Assembly (NCBI GenBank): GCA_023408075.1
Contig: JAEYKW010000018.1
Coordinates: 1 to 61,209 of the forward strand
Source of the DNA: Bacillota bacterium
Lineage (GTDB): Bacteria > Bacillota > Clostridia > Christensenellales > SZUA-584
Direction of reading: 5' to 3'
DNA length: 61,209 nucleotides
A model generated the notes under the pieces. The model was not told the DNA's origin. It worked only from the letters and a program-made list of their open reading frames with translations, and made no database searches. Shown here piece after piece: positions 24,400 through 33,223 of the stretch (the first letter of the stretch is position 1; each line of letters opens with the position of its first letter). Position numbers and translations under genes: made by a program.

Positions 24400-24864
24400 T
24401 TATAAAACCTGAAACGATTTTTCGGTATACTGCATAAGCTCGATGCGGTTGCCATCCGGGTCGGCCATCCACACCTGATAGGTGTTGTCGGGCCCCATTG
24501 TGATGCTGCTTGTGAGCTGGACGCTCTTGGTTTTGAGTTCCTCGGCGGCGGCGAAAATGTCGTCCACCTCGAGGCTCAGGTGATTGTACCCGATGCCCGT
24601 ATCGGTGTTGCGCGGCTGAACAGTCAGGGGATGGAACAGCTCGACGAACTGCCCGTCACGAACTTTCAGATATTCAATCCACGGCTGACCGTGGAACTGC
24701 TGACACAGCTCCCGAAACTCAGGACTCGGGTCCTCCAGCGTATCGGGCTCAGGCACCGCCATTGTGAAGCTTCTTTCAAAGCCGAGGCAGTCACAGTAAA
24801 ACCGCAGCGATTCTTCCATATCGGACACAAAGTAAGCCGCGTGGGCGATGGTTTTTATTTTCAT
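24400..24864 (-). CDS. VOC-family protein (glyoxalase/dioxygenase superfamily)
   Basis: The 154-aa protein has two beta-alpha-beta-beta-beta modules. Candidate metal ligands are H8 (IAHAAYFV), a Glu in FVELFHP, a His in YNHLSLEVDD and a Glu in GNRIELMQY. This is the classic vicinal-oxygen-chelate pattern of glyoxalase I-like enzymes. The substrate cannot be read from sequence. It is a single gene on the minus strand, convergent with the M56 sensor gene and divergent from the lipoprotein at 25021. Confidence 0.88.
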   Translation of the reverse strand: MKIKTIAHAAYFVSDMEESLRFYCDCLGFERSFTMAVPEPDTLEDPSPEFRELCQQFHGQPWIEYLKVRDGQFVELFHPLTVQPRNTDTGIGYNHLSLEVDDIFAAAEELKTKSVQLTSSITMGPDNTYQVWMADPDGNRIELMQYTEKSFQVL

Positions 24865-24956
24865 AAGATAACCTCCCAGTTAAATACCTGTTTCAATCAG
24901 AATAATGGAAAGGCTCGGCCCTGTCAAACACACAGCCGCTTTTGACGTGAAACAAC

Positions 24957-24985
24957 TTAACGGCAGTGGAAATATATGCTATAAT
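24957..24985 (+). promoter_or_regulatory. Promoter of the 25021 lipoprotein
   Basis: TATAAT (24980-24985) follows a weak -35 TTAACG (24957-24962) by 17 bp, 36 bp before the start codon. Just downstream, ACTACA (24993-24998) matches one arm of the BlaI dyads, but a proper second arm is missing. Confidence 0.5.
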
Positions 24986-25020
24986 TAACGAACTACAGAT
25001 ATGGGAATAGGGAGCCGATC

Positions 25021-26388
25021 ATGAAAAAACACCTCATGACAAAAATTTATATGGCATTCTTGTTAGTCGCTGTATTGTTGACGGCTTGCCAGCCAACGCC
25101 GACGCGAGAAGCGGTGGTGAATGCGGGGAATCTTGAGAGTGAGATTGCAAGCTCCTCCGTATCTGTCGGTATCTACGATGTCCCAAATAGCTGGCAGGAG
25201 ACGCTTGATATTGAAGGCAGCAATGCGAAAATCGAGATCGATGCCAAAATCACCTTGCCGGATGTGACGGCGTTTCCGGTTTATAAAGTGAGCAAGGCTG
25301 ATTTTACGACAGAGCAAGCGCAGATGCTGGTGGGCTATTTTACCAAAGGCAAGGATGTCATTAAAAATAAGGAACGGACAAAAGCCGAACTTGAGCAAGA
25401 CCTTGTTTATGCGAAAAAAGACAATGATGAACAATGGATGACGCAGCTTGAAGAAATGATAGAAACAGCGCCAGTGACCATACCGGACGAGATCATCACG
25501 GATTGGAATCCGACAAAGTCGCCGGACGGCAGTTTTTTGGATGAAGCCGGAGAACAGGTGGGGATAAGCGTCCGCCCGGAACATTTCTTATGTATGAATG
25601 GAAGCGTCATTCCGGAAAGTATGCTGCTGACCATCGAGTCGGAAGATCCTGCTGTGCAGCATGAAAAAGTTGAGATAGGCGGGGTCTCGATTTCCGAAAC
25701 TGACGCCATTGCGGCGGCTCAAAATCGGCTGCATGAGCTAGGCATTGATTATATGACAGCAGACAGTCTGGAAAAAGCGCTTCTTTGCAGGTCTTTATTT
25801 GACGTATACACCGACTCAGATGAAAAGCCAATATCCAAGGGTTATAATATCCGATTCGTACGTAATGTTGACGGAATATCTGGGGTTTCAAATGATGCAA
25901 TTATCTTTTATCTTAATGACGATTTCGCCTATAGAGCACCGTTATGCCCCGAAGATATACAGATTTATGTGGATGAGGCGGGTGAGCCGCAGTCGTTTAT
26001 TTGGCAGTATCCGTTGGTAATTGATGAGAAAACGAATGATAATGTCGAGCTGATACCGTTTGAAGATATGAAGCAGCGGATACGCGATATGCTTACTTTC
26101 ATCAGCGCGCGAGAAAAAGAACAAAAAACGGTTGATCGCATTGAATTGCATATGACGATTGTGGACGTGCGGGATCGCCCGGATGAAGCCGTTTATGTGC
26201 CCGCATGGTTTGTTTACTATTCGAAAACGGTTGATATTATGACGGACGGAAGCAGTTGGGAGCAGAATTACAAGCTTGTATTGAACGCTGTAGACGGGGG
26301 AAGGGTGCTCGAAGCGCCGGTTGATTTCGGCCCCGAAATGCAGCAGGCGATTAATCAGCAGAATGCGCAATACGGGAATAAGCAATAG
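25021..26388 (+). CDS. Lipoprotein related to the M56 extracytoplasmic domain, copy 1
   Basis: A 455-aa secreted lipoprotein (lipobox LLTAC, Cys23). AGGGAG precedes the ATG. After a linker it shows the FPVYKV motif near residue 85, followed by an F/L-rich helix and a GYFTKGKDV segment. The C-terminal third has DIQIYVDEAGEPQSF, DRIELHMTIVDV, VPAWFVYY and VLNAVDGG, matching in order the M56 protein and the lipoprotein at 30232 (YVDE.GV, KIVLTNVL, P.W.VYN, AVNAIDGS). The repeated alpha/beta blocks may be ligand- or peptide-binding domains. It may correspond to a named domain of unknown function; I cannot confirm which. Divergent from the VOC gene. Confidence 0.8.
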   Translation: MKKHLMTKIYMAFLLVAVLLTACQPTPTREAVVNAGNLESEIASSSVSVGIYDVPNSWQETLDIEGSNAKIEIDAKITLPDVTAFPVYKVSKADFTTEQAQMLVGYFTKGKDVIKNKERTKAELEQDLVYAKKDNDEQWMTQLEEMIETAPVTIPDEIITDWNPTKSPDGSFLDEAGEQVGISVRPEHFLCMNGSVIPESMLLTIESEDPAVQHEKVEIGGVSISETDAIAAAQNRLHELGIDYMTADSLEKALLCRSLFDVYTDSDEKPISKGYNIRFVRNVDGISGVSNDAIIFYLNDDFAYRAPLCPEDIQIYVDEAGEPQSFIWQYPLVIDEKTNDNVELIPFEDMKQRIRDMLTFISAREKEQKTVDRIELHMTIVDVRDRPDEAVYVPAWFVYYSKTVDIMTDGSSWEQNYKLVLNAVDGGRVLEAPVDFGPEMQQAINQQNAQYGNKQ

Positions 26389-26400
26389 TATCACGTGGGC

Positions 26401-27567
26401 TTAGATCAGCAGCCGTTGCGTGTAGTCCCGGTCCGCGTCGCAGAACGGCTTTGCCGTCTGCGTGAGTGCCCACACGTTGCTCGCGGCCACATCGATCTCT
26501 GGATATGGCGGGACGGCGGTCGTGATGAGCGGCACCTTCGATACGCTGGCAAGCTTGGATAACACCTCGGGGCTTTTTGCGCCGAGCACGCGGATGTGTG
26601 AAACGGGAGAGGTGTTTGCCGCACTTATCATATCGCTTGTGACGCCGAGCAGCGCGCAGAGCAGTATGCGCGATATGCGCGCGTACGTGTAGCGCTTGGT
26701 CTTGACTGCTGCGATAAGCTCACTGCGCGTGCGGCATTTGAGCGCCGCGTCGTAGATACGGTTTTCGAGCCCTTCGCTCACGTCGGGCAGCTTTGCGATA
26801 TAGCTGCGGCCTTTGAGCCGCAGCGTGGTTAAGAGTGCATTGTCAAACGCGTCCGCGAACGCCGGGATAAGCCCGGCGTTTATTTGTGTGCGCACGTAGT
26901 CCGCACAGCTCTCGGGCATGGCATCAAGAGCCTTTTGCGTGTCTCCGGCGGCCAGTGCGGCGCGTATCGCGGTCGCGCTCGGCAGATAAGCGCTGATGTC
27001 GGCGCTGTGATACCCCGCACCCTCGCGCCTCACCACATGCGGCGTGATATGCGGATGGAAGCTGTTGATCGCTTTTAAATACTCGATGCCGAGCAGCGCG
27101 CCGGGCATCGACGCGATACCCGGGGCGTCGGCGGCACTCATGCGTGCGCGCGGAAAGCTCATGCCCTCGCTGAGCTGTACTTTGAGCGCGTCTTTATAAG
27201 CTGCGTCTTCCTCCGAAAGCGTCTGCGCGAGGTTTCGCAGCAAACCTAAATCGTCCGTCTCGCAGCCGAAGCCCAAGTGTGTGGCACCGGCGGCAGCCAG
27301 CACATTCACGCTGCCTGTCGCAAAGCCCTGTGCGCTCTGTATCGCATGCAGCAGCGGCAGCTCAATCACGGCATCGGCGCCGCCCGTCAGTGCGCATTTG
27401 GCGCGCGTCCATTTATCGAATATGGCGGGCTCGCCGCGCTGCACGAAGCTGCCGCTCATCGCGCAAACGACCAGATCGTCCGCCGATTGCCGCGTGAGGG
27501 CGATATGGCGCTCGTGTCCTCTGTGGAACGGATTATATTCTGATATAATGCCGAAAATAAACATCAT
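26401..27567 (-). CDS. tmcAL: tRNA(Met) cytidine acetate ligase (YlbM family)
   Basis: This 389-aa nucleotidyltransferase-fold protein begins MMFIFGIISEYNPFHRGHERHI. It contains MSGSFVQRGEPAIFDKWTRAKCAL and GGADAVIELP, all hallmarks of TmcAL, which uses acetate and ATP to make N4-acetylcytidine at the wobble base of elongator tRNA-Met. AAGGAC lies 4 bases from ATG 27567 and 7 from ATG 27564; either start is possible. A longer open frame upstream has no ribosome-binding site. It is divergent from pta, a common clostridial arrangement, and acetate links the two loci biochemically. Confidence 0.92.
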   Translation of the reverse strand: MMFIFGIISEYNPFHRGHERHIALTRQSADDLVVCAMSGSFVQRGEPAIFDKWTRAKCALTGGADAVIELPLLHAIQSAQGFATGSVNVLAAAGATHLGFGCETDDLGLLRNLAQTLSEEDAAYKDALKVQLSEGMSFPRARMSAADAPGIASMPGALLGIEYLKAINSFHPHITPHVVRREGAGYHSADISAYLPSATAIRAALAAGDTQKALDAMPESCADYVRTQINAGLIPAFADAFDNALLTTLRLKGRSYIAKLPDVSEGLENRIYDAALKCRTRSELIAAVKTKRYTYARISRILLCALLGVTSDMISAANTSPVSHIRVLGAKSPEVLSKLASVSKVPLITTAVPPYPEIDVAASNVWALTQTAKPFCDADRDYTQRLLI

Positions 27568-27687
27568 TTTGTCCTTTTCAAACACGCTTGAATTATATAT
27601 AATAGTCGATGGTTTTATTATACCATTACGCAGATGTATTGTTGATATACAATTAATCGTATTTTTGAAGGGAGACTTGGGACAAAA

Positions 27688-28674
27688 ATGGGACTCATGG
27701 ACGACATTAAGCAAAAGGCGCGAATCGCGGGCAAACGAATCGTACTGCCGGAGGGCGCTGAGGAGAGGACGGTTAAGGCGGCAGAGATTATCGCCAGGGA
27801 AGGCATCGCACAGGTGATACTTGTCGGCAACGAAGACGAGATCAAGGCAAAGTCCGCAGGACTCGACTACACAGGGGTAACGATTATAGACCCGGAGAAA
27901 TCCGAAAAGATCAAAGCTTACGCAGATACATTCTATGAGCTTCGCAAGAGCAAAGGCATCACGGAACAGCAGGCCTTACAGCAAGTCAAAGACCCTCTCT
28001 ACTACGCATGTATGATGATTAAAATGGGAGATGCCGACGGCATGGTGGCCGGAGCCATCAACACAACAGCCAATACACTTCGTCCCGCACTTCAGATAAT
28101 CAAAACATCACCCGGTATTTCAGTGGTTTCCAGTTGTTTTATTATGATACTTGATGATACGAGCTATGGCGAAAACGGCGTCATGGTATTCGGCGACTGC
28201 GCCGTGAACCCAAATCCGGATGAAAAGCAGCTCGCAGCCATCGCCATATCCACCGCGAAGACGGCGGCGCAGCTCACGGGCATGGACCCTAAAGTCGCGA
28301 TGCTCTCGTTCTCCACAAAAGGCAGCGCCAAGCACGAGAACGTGGACAAGGTCGCCAATGCGACGAAGCTTGTGAAGGAGCTTGCTCCGAGTCTGATGGT
28401 GGACGGCGAGCTTCAGGCGGACGCCGCGCTGGTCGCGTCGGTCGGACAGCTCAAGTCGCCCGGCAGCCCGGTGGCCGGCCACGCGAACGTGCTGATTTTC
28501 CCTGACCTGCAGGCAGGCAACATTGGCTATAAGCTCGTGCAGCGTCTTGCGGGCGCCGAAGCCATCGGCCCGATCTGTCAGGGGCTTGCCGCGCCGGTCA
28601 ACGACTTATCGCGCGGATGCAGCGTGGACGATATTGTGTCCGTCGTGGCCATCACGGCTGTGCAGTCGCTCTGA
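27688..28674 (+). CDS. pta: Phosphate acetyltransferase
   Basis: The 328-aa single-domain Pta interconverts acetyl-CoA and acetyl phosphate. It opens MGLMDDIKQKARIAGKRIVLPEGAEERT and contains GDADGMVAGAINTTANTLRPALQ, VVSSCFIMIL and the C-terminal GHANVLIFPDLQAGNIGYKLVQRLAGAEAIGPI, all typical. With ackA, 63 bp downstream, it forms the acetate branch that yields ATP in fermenters. The long N-terminal regulatory domain of enterobacterial Pta is absent, as usual in Firmicutes. Confidence 0.96.
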   Translation: MGLMDDIKQKARIAGKRIVLPEGAEERTVKAAEIIAREGIAQVILVGNEDEIKAKSAGLDYTGVTIIDPEKSEKIKAYADTFYELRKSKGITEQQALQQVKDPLYYACMMIKMGDADGMVAGAINTTANTLRPALQIIKTSPGISVVSSCFIMILDDTSYGENGVMVFGDCAVNPNPDEKQLAAIAISTAKTAAQLTGMDPKVAMLSFSTKGSAKHENVDKVANATKLVKELAPSLMVDGELQADAALVASVGQLKSPGSPVAGHANVLIFPDLQAGNIGYKLVQRLAGAEAIGPICQGLAAPVNDLSRGCSVDDIVSVVAITAVQSL

Positions 28675-28696
28675 AAAATAAAAAAATGATATGGGG

Positions 28697-28716
28697 ACAC
28701 CATAGTTTCGTGGTGT
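28697..28716 (+). other. Intercistronic hairpin between pta and ackA
   Basis: ACACCA (28697-28702) and TGGTGT (28711-28716) pair around an 8-base loop, with no T tract. It may be a processing or stability element that sets the pta:ackA mRNA ratio; this is inferred from position. Confidence 0.4.
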
Positions 28717-28737
28717 GATAAATTGGGAGGTTACTAA

Positions 28738-29931
28738 ATGAATATTCTGGTCATCAATGCGGGCAGCTCGTCGCTCAAGTATCAGCTTTTTGACATCGCA
28801 AAAGAAGAGGTGCTGGCAAAGGGCCTTGTCGAACGCATCGGCATCGAAGGCTCGATGCTCACTCACAGTGCCAAAGGGAAAGAAAAACTCGAAATCAAGG
28901 AACCGATGAGCGACCACAAGCAGGCCATGGGCTATGTGCTGGGTGCGCTTACGGATGAGGAATACGGCATCATATCGGATATGAGCGAGATCAACGCCGT
29001 GGGGCACCGCGTGCTGCATGCGGCTGAAAAGTTCTCTGACAGCGTGATCATCAACGACGCCGTGATGGACGCGATACGCGAATGCATCAAGTTCGGCCCG
29101 CTGCACAATCCCGCCAACCTGATGGGTATCGAAGCCTGTCAGGCGACGATGCCCACCACGCCGATGGTTGCGGTTTTTGATACGGCATTCCATCAGACGA
29201 TGCCCAAAAAAGCGTATCTTTACGGCTTGTCTTATGAGGCGTACACCGAATACGGCATCCGCCGCTACGGCTTCCATGGCACATCGCACAAATATGTGTC
29301 TCAGCGCCTGCCGAAGCTCCTTAATAAGGACAAGAAGGATTTGAAGATCATCACCTGCCATCTCGGCAACGGCTCGAGCCTCGCGGCGGTGGACGGCGGC
29401 AAGTGCGTCGATACGTCGATGGGCTTAACGCCTCTCGCGGGTGTGGTGATGGGGACGCGCTGCGGCGATATCGATCCGGCCATTGTCACGAACCTCATGC
29501 ACGAGATGAAGCTCGATTCCGAGCAGATGAGCAGCTACATGAACAAAAAATGCGGCGTGCTCGGCATATCGGGTGTGTCAAGCGATTTTCGCGATCTCGC
29601 GAAAGCGTCTGCCGAGGGCAACGAGCGTGCGGCGACCGCCATTAAAGTGTTCTGCTACGGCGTCAAGAAGTTCATCGGCGCATATGCGGCGGCGATGGGC
29701 GGCGTGGACGCGATTATATTCACGGCGGGCATCGGCGAAAACGACGCCGTGATCCGTGAGAAGTGCGTAAGCGGCCTTGAGTACATGGGCGTGAAGCTCG
29801 ATAAAGAGCTCAATGCGACGCGCGGCAAGGAAATGCGCCTGTCCGCTGCCGATTCGAAGGTGGAGGTTTGGTGCGTGCCGACCAACGAAGAGCTCATGAT
29901 CGCGGAAGATACATACGAGCTTTGCAAATAG
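28738..29931 (+). CDS. ackA: Acetate kinase
   Basis: The 397-aa ASKHA-fold kinase converts acetyl phosphate and ADP to acetate and ATP. The N-terminal NAGSSSLKYQLFD, the central FDTAFHQTMP, RRYGFHGTSHKYV and HLGNGSSLAAV, and the C-terminal FTAGIGEND are all present. GGGAGG precedes the ATG. It is followed by a strong terminator, which ends the pta-ackA operon. Confidence 0.98.
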   Translation: MNILVINAGSSSLKYQLFDIAKEEVLAKGLVERIGIEGSMLTHSAKGKEKLEIKEPMSDHKQAMGYVLGALTDEEYGIISDMSEINAVGHRVLHAAEKFSDSVIINDAVMDAIRECIKFGPLHNPANLMGIEACQATMPTTPMVAVFDTAFHQTMPKKAYLYGLSYEAYTEYGIRRYGFHGTSHKYVSQRLPKLLNKDKKDLKIITCHLGNGSSLAAVDGGKCVDTSMGLTPLAGVVMGTRCGDIDPAIVTNLMHEMKLDSEQMSSYMNKKCGVLGISGVSSDFRDLAKASAEGNERAATAIKVFCYGVKKFIGAYAAAMGGVDAIIFTAGIGENDAVIREKCVSGLEYMGVKLDKELNATRGKEMRLSAADSKVEVWCVPTNEELMIAEDTYELCK

Positions 29932-29948
29932 TTTAGAAATATAAAGTG

Positions 29949-29994
29949 AAGTGCCCGGGTCTTAAGTGAAAGCTTTGGACCGGGCACTTTTTTG
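29949..29994 (+). terminator. Terminator of pta-ackA
   Basis: AAGTGCCCGGGTC and GACCGGGCACTT pair over about 12 bp with an A/T-rich loop, followed by TTTTTT. It starts 18 bp after the ackA stop. Confidence 0.9.
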
Positions 29995-30102
29995 TGAAAT
30001 TGCCGGTTATTCGTGTTGCAGATATTTGTCAATATATTTATATATTGATCAGGCTGCTGACAGAGTAATCGGGTCATTTTGAGTGAGCATAAGCGATCGA
30101 AA

Positions 30103-30133
30103 ATCCCATGTTTAAAGTGTTTTGCCATGGGAT
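30103..30133 (+). repeat. Hairpin with ATCCCATG arms
   Basis: Perfect 8-bp arms ATCCCATG and CATGGGAT enclose a 15-base loop. The preceding bases (GGTCATTTTGAGTGAGC) look like a decayed form of the dispersed TCATTCTGAGCGAAGCG-type intergenic repeat. The same arms recur at 3528-3555. No T tail. Confidence 0.45.
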
Positions 30134-30231
30134 GACTAGTCAATATACATATATAAAAATTAAAATATGGTAATGCGCGGCGGCTTGATATAAAATATAG
30201 GTTACATGAGTAATGAAACTTGGTATGAAAT

Positions 30232-31623
30232 ATGAGGAAAGCAGTCGTCAGCTTTTTAGCAGTCATTTTAATAGTCACATCTTTCGGCTGTCAGGCCACG
30301 CCGGGCAAGAGCGTTGTCGTAAATAAAAATGACAATCAGCTTGAGGATAAAATTATGGCGACGCCTGCAGCGACAGCGCAGCAGATTGCTGATGCTGACA
30401 GATGGCAAGAGGACTATACAATATCGAATCTCAATTGCGCTGTCAGCGCGGAGATCGTGGCGCCCGATTCTACCACGTTTCCTGTTTACAAGGTGAAAAA
30501 GAGCCATTTCGACGCAGCGCTCGTGGACAAGTTGGTCAGATATTTGACGAAAGGCGCTACGGGTGTCAGAGAGACGTCGCCCACAAAGGAGGAACTGACC
30601 GCGCAACTGATAGCAGCCAAAAGAGGGACATACGTTTTGGACGACAACGGCGGAAGATGGGAACCTTACGAGGAACAGGCTGAGGAAATTGCCGTCCTTG
30701 AAGAGCAGATAAACAAAGCGACCGAGGAATCCTTTGAGCCGATTACAAATCAAATCAATTCGATACCATTTAAACTGACGTACGCCATGCCGTCGGGCGC
30801 GAGATTGCATATTGAAGCGAAGGCGAGCAGCGTTTATATCACAGCCGATGAATTCGGAGTGATTCAGGGTGAATCATGGCTGAAAGACGGTGGCGCGATA
30901 CCCGGGGAACCGCCCGGAACGACCATTGAAGGCGTAAAAATCAGCAAGGAAGACGCCATTGCACAGCTCAATGCATTGCTGTCAGAGCTTGGTATCAACA
31001 ATTACGGAATCGCGGAAGCAGAAGAGGCGCGGGTTATCTTCACCTACACCTCAGAAATTATATCAAAGGGATGGCAGTTTGTTTTAACGCGCAACGATGG
31101 CGGCAGAATTCCAGTCGATTTATATACGACTCAATTCGGAGGTTTGCTCGACTTTCGTTCCGAGGATTACGCTGAAAGATGGAAACAGGACATGATCACC
31201 GTCTATATCGACGAGACCGGCGTTCGGTTTTTCAGCTGGTATAATCCTGTTGAAGTCACTGAAATGCTCAATGAAAACGTCGCCTTGCTCCCGTTTGACG
31301 AGATAAAAGACCGAATAAAGAATACGGTTAAATTTGCGTATTCACAAAGCATACAAAATGGGTGGTTATCCGGTGAACATGATATGTCAATTGATAAAAT
31401 AGTATTAACCAATGTGTTGATACCTATGAAAGATGACTTGGACCATCAAATGCTTGCACCGGTCTGGTTGGTTTACAATACGCTTTATGTTGAATACAAT
31501 GGAGAAATTGTTGATGAAATCAAAAGCGTCTTTGCCGTGAATGCCATTGACGGTTCGAGTATCGACTTATCCATGCGTTCTCTTGAGTTTGAAGCGCACA
31601 GGAAGCAAGCGTTGGGGTATTAA
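30232..31623 (+). CDS. Lipoprotein related to the M56 extracytoplasmic domain, copy 2
   Basis: A 463-aa secreted lipoprotein (lipobox TSFGC, Cys20). It is closer to the M56 sensor than the 25021 copy: TISNLNCAVSAEIV..TFPVYKVKKSHFD aligns with SIPNLNVDINAQIV..VFPVYKVQKRSFD. Further matches are ELGINNYGI with DMGIDNMGV, GWQFVLTRNDGGRIPVDL with GWNVSFARTDNGSVPADL, SIDKIVLTNVLIP with AVDKIVLTNVLVP, and VFAVNAIDGSSIDL with IFAVNAIDGSVIDL. The start has no clear ribosome-binding site but is supported by the signal peptide. A short dyad TTAC-ATGA-GTAA lies at 30202-30213. Single gene, ended before the T-box. Confidence 0.82.
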   Translation: MRKAVVSFLAVILIVTSFGCQATPGKSVVVNKNDNQLEDKIMATPAATAQQIADADRWQEDYTISNLNCAVSAEIVAPDSTTFPVYKVKKSHFDAALVDKLVRYLTKGATGVRETSPTKEELTAQLIAAKRGTYVLDDNGGRWEPYEEQAEEIAVLEEQINKATEESFEPITNQINSIPFKLTYAMPSGARLHIEAKASSVYITADEFGVIQGESWLKDGGAIPGEPPGTTIEGVKISKEDAIAQLNALLSELGINNYGIAEAEEARVIFTYTSEIISKGWQFVLTRNDGGRIPVDLYTTQFGGLLDFRSEDYAERWKQDMITVYIDETGVRFFSWYNPVEVTEMLNENVALLPFDEIKDRIKNTVKFAYSQSIQNGWLSGEHDMSIDKIVLTNVLIPMKDDLDHQMLAPVWLVYNTLYVEYNGEIVDEIKSVFAVNAIDGSSIDLSMRSLEFEAHRKQALGY

Positions 31624-31680
31624 CACGAACAATACCCCAATCACTTGGGGGTGCTCAGGAAATCAATGAAAAATAGGTCG

Positions 31681-31709
31681 TAGACAAATAAAACGCTCAA
31701 GTGTATAAT
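31681..31709 (+). promoter_or_regulatory. Promoter of the hisS-aspS T-box transcript
   Basis: TAGACA (31681-31686), a 17-bp spacer and TATAAT (31704-31709). Transcription would start near 31716, giving a leader of about 240 bases. Confidence 0.7.
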
Positions 31710-31715
31710 AAGGCA

Positions 31716-31920
31716 ATCGAAGGGGACATCCGCTCATATTTGCCGGGTTTTCAGGGACTTTCCGACACGGACTGCAATCGGAGAGAGAACGGTTTGAGAC
31801 GGGTAACAGCCTCTTTGCATTGCGAATAGCGCTAAAGTGCCCAAGGATGTGCTTGGGAATTAAGGGTGGTACCGCGGGTGAATGCTCGTCCCTGTCTTTT
31901 TAAGATAGGGATTTTTTGTT
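31716..31920 (+). promoter_or_regulatory. T-box riboswitch controlling hisS-aspS
   Basis: The T-box core AGGGTGGTACCGCGGG (31863-31878) is intact; its TGG pairs with the CCA end of uncharged tRNA. It is followed by the terminator stem TCCCTGTCTT/AAGATAGGGA and a T6 run (31889-31917). A stem just 5' of the core (GTGCCCAAGG..CTTGGG) fits stem III. The AGAGAG motif of stem I is at 31783-31788. The specifier could not be fixed by eye: GACAC at 31764-31768 contains both an Asp (GAC) and a His (CAC) codon. Uncharged tRNA should favour read-through into hisS. Confidence 0.9.
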
Positions 31921-31957
31921 TTAACACTTTATATCTTAGGAAAACGAGGAATTCCGA

Positions 31958-33223
31958 ATGCTGACAAAGGCGCCGAAGGGCACGAAGGACGTGCTGCCGT
32001 CGCAAAGTTCAAACTGGCAATACGTTGAATCGGTGATAAGAGACATATGCGCGCGTTTTGGATACAGGGAGATCCGCACGCCCGTGTTTGAGCACACCGA
32101 GCTTTTTCTGCGCGGCGTGGGGGACACGACGGACATCGTGCAAAAGGAGATGTACACATTCGAAGACAAGGGCGGGCGCAGCATCACACTCAAGCCCGAG
32201 GGCACCGCAGGCGTGGTCAGAAGCTTTGTGGAAAGCAGCCTGTTTGCCGACGCGCAGCCCACGAAGATGTATTACTTAAGCACGCCGGTGTTCCGCTACG
32301 AGCGGCCGCAGGCTGGGCGTTTAAGAGAACATCACCAGTTTGGTGTGGAAGTGTTCGGATCGCAGGGGCCCGGCATCGACGCGGAGGTCATCACCGTCGC
32401 GCTGACGCTGTTTCAGACGCTCGGCATCAACGGCCTTGCGCTCAATATCAACAGCATCGGCTGCAAGCAGTGCCGCCCGGCATACAATGCCGCATTACGT
32501 GAATACTTAACACAAAGTGAACAGGAGCTTTGCCCCAACTGCCGGGAGCGCATGGTGACGAACCCGCTGCGCACGCTCGACTGCAAGGAAGAATCGTGCA
32601 GGCAGATCGTACGAAATGCGCCCGTGATGATTGATTGTCTCTGTGACGACTGTGCCGCGCATTTTGAAGGGCTAAAAAAGCGGCTCGAAGCGGCGGGCAT
32701 ACAGTACAGCGTGAATCCGTTTATCGTGCGCGGGCTCGACTACTACACAAAAACGGTTTTTGAAATCATATCGACGGATATCGGCGCGCAGGGCACCGTA
32801 TGCGGCGGCGGGCGTTACGACGGGCTGGTGGAAGAACTCGGCGGGCCGTCTATGCCGGGCATCGGCTTTGGCCTCGGTATCGAGCGGCTGCTGCTTGTGC
32901 TCGATTCGCTCGGCATTGCGCTGCCTCAGCCGAATCTGTGCGACGTTTACGTCTGCACGCTCGGCGAAGCGGCGGCGGTGGAGGGCTTTTGCATCACCAA
33001 ACGCCTGCGTGACGCAGGGATTAAAGCCGAGTGCGACCATATGGCGCGCAGTTTAAAAGCGCAGCTCAAGTTTGCGGGCAAGCTCGGCGCAAAATTTGTG
33101 GCCATTATCGGCGACGACGAGTTGGCTAAAGGTGTCTGCGTGCTGCGCGATATGGCAAAAAGCGAGGAGAAAACAGTTCCGCTCACGGAACTGAATCAAA
33201 TTATAAAGGCAGGGTTATCATGA
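31958..33223 (+). CDS. hisS: Histidyl-tRNA synthetase
   Basis: The 421-aa class II synthetase opens MLTKAPKGTKDVLP. Motif 2 lies in VFRYERPQAGRLREHHQFGVE, the histidine-binding LDYYTKTVFE and GGGRYDGL are present, and motif 3 is GFGLGIERLLLVL. The C-terminal anticodon-binding domain follows. It is preceded by the T-box and overlaps aspS by 4 bp. Confidence 0.97.
   Translation: MLTKAPKGTKDVLPSQSSNWQYVESVIRDICARFGYREIRTPVFEHTELFLRGVGDTTDIVQKEMYTFEDKGGRSITLKPEGTAGVVRSFVESSLFADAQPTKMYYLSTPVFRYERPQAGRLREHHQFGVEVFGSQGPGIDAEVITVALTLFQTLGINGLALNINSIGCKQCRPAYNAALREYLTQSEQELCPNCRERMVTNPLRTLDCKEESCRQIVRNAPVMIDCLCDDCAAHFEGLKKRLEAAGIQYSVNPFIVRGLDYYTKTVFEIISTDIGAQGTVCGGGRYDGLVEELGGPSMPGIGFGLGIERLLLVLDSLGIALPQPNLCDVYVCTLGEAAAVEGFCITKRLRDAGIKAECDHMARSLKAQLKFAGKLGAKFVAIIGDDELAKGVCVLRDMAKSEEKTVPLTELNQIIKAGLS

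Noticed and set aside
30202..30213. TTAC-ATGA-GTAA as a third BlaI operator
   Set aside because: The arms differ from TACA/TGTA and are only 4 bp; kept as a remark, not as a feature.
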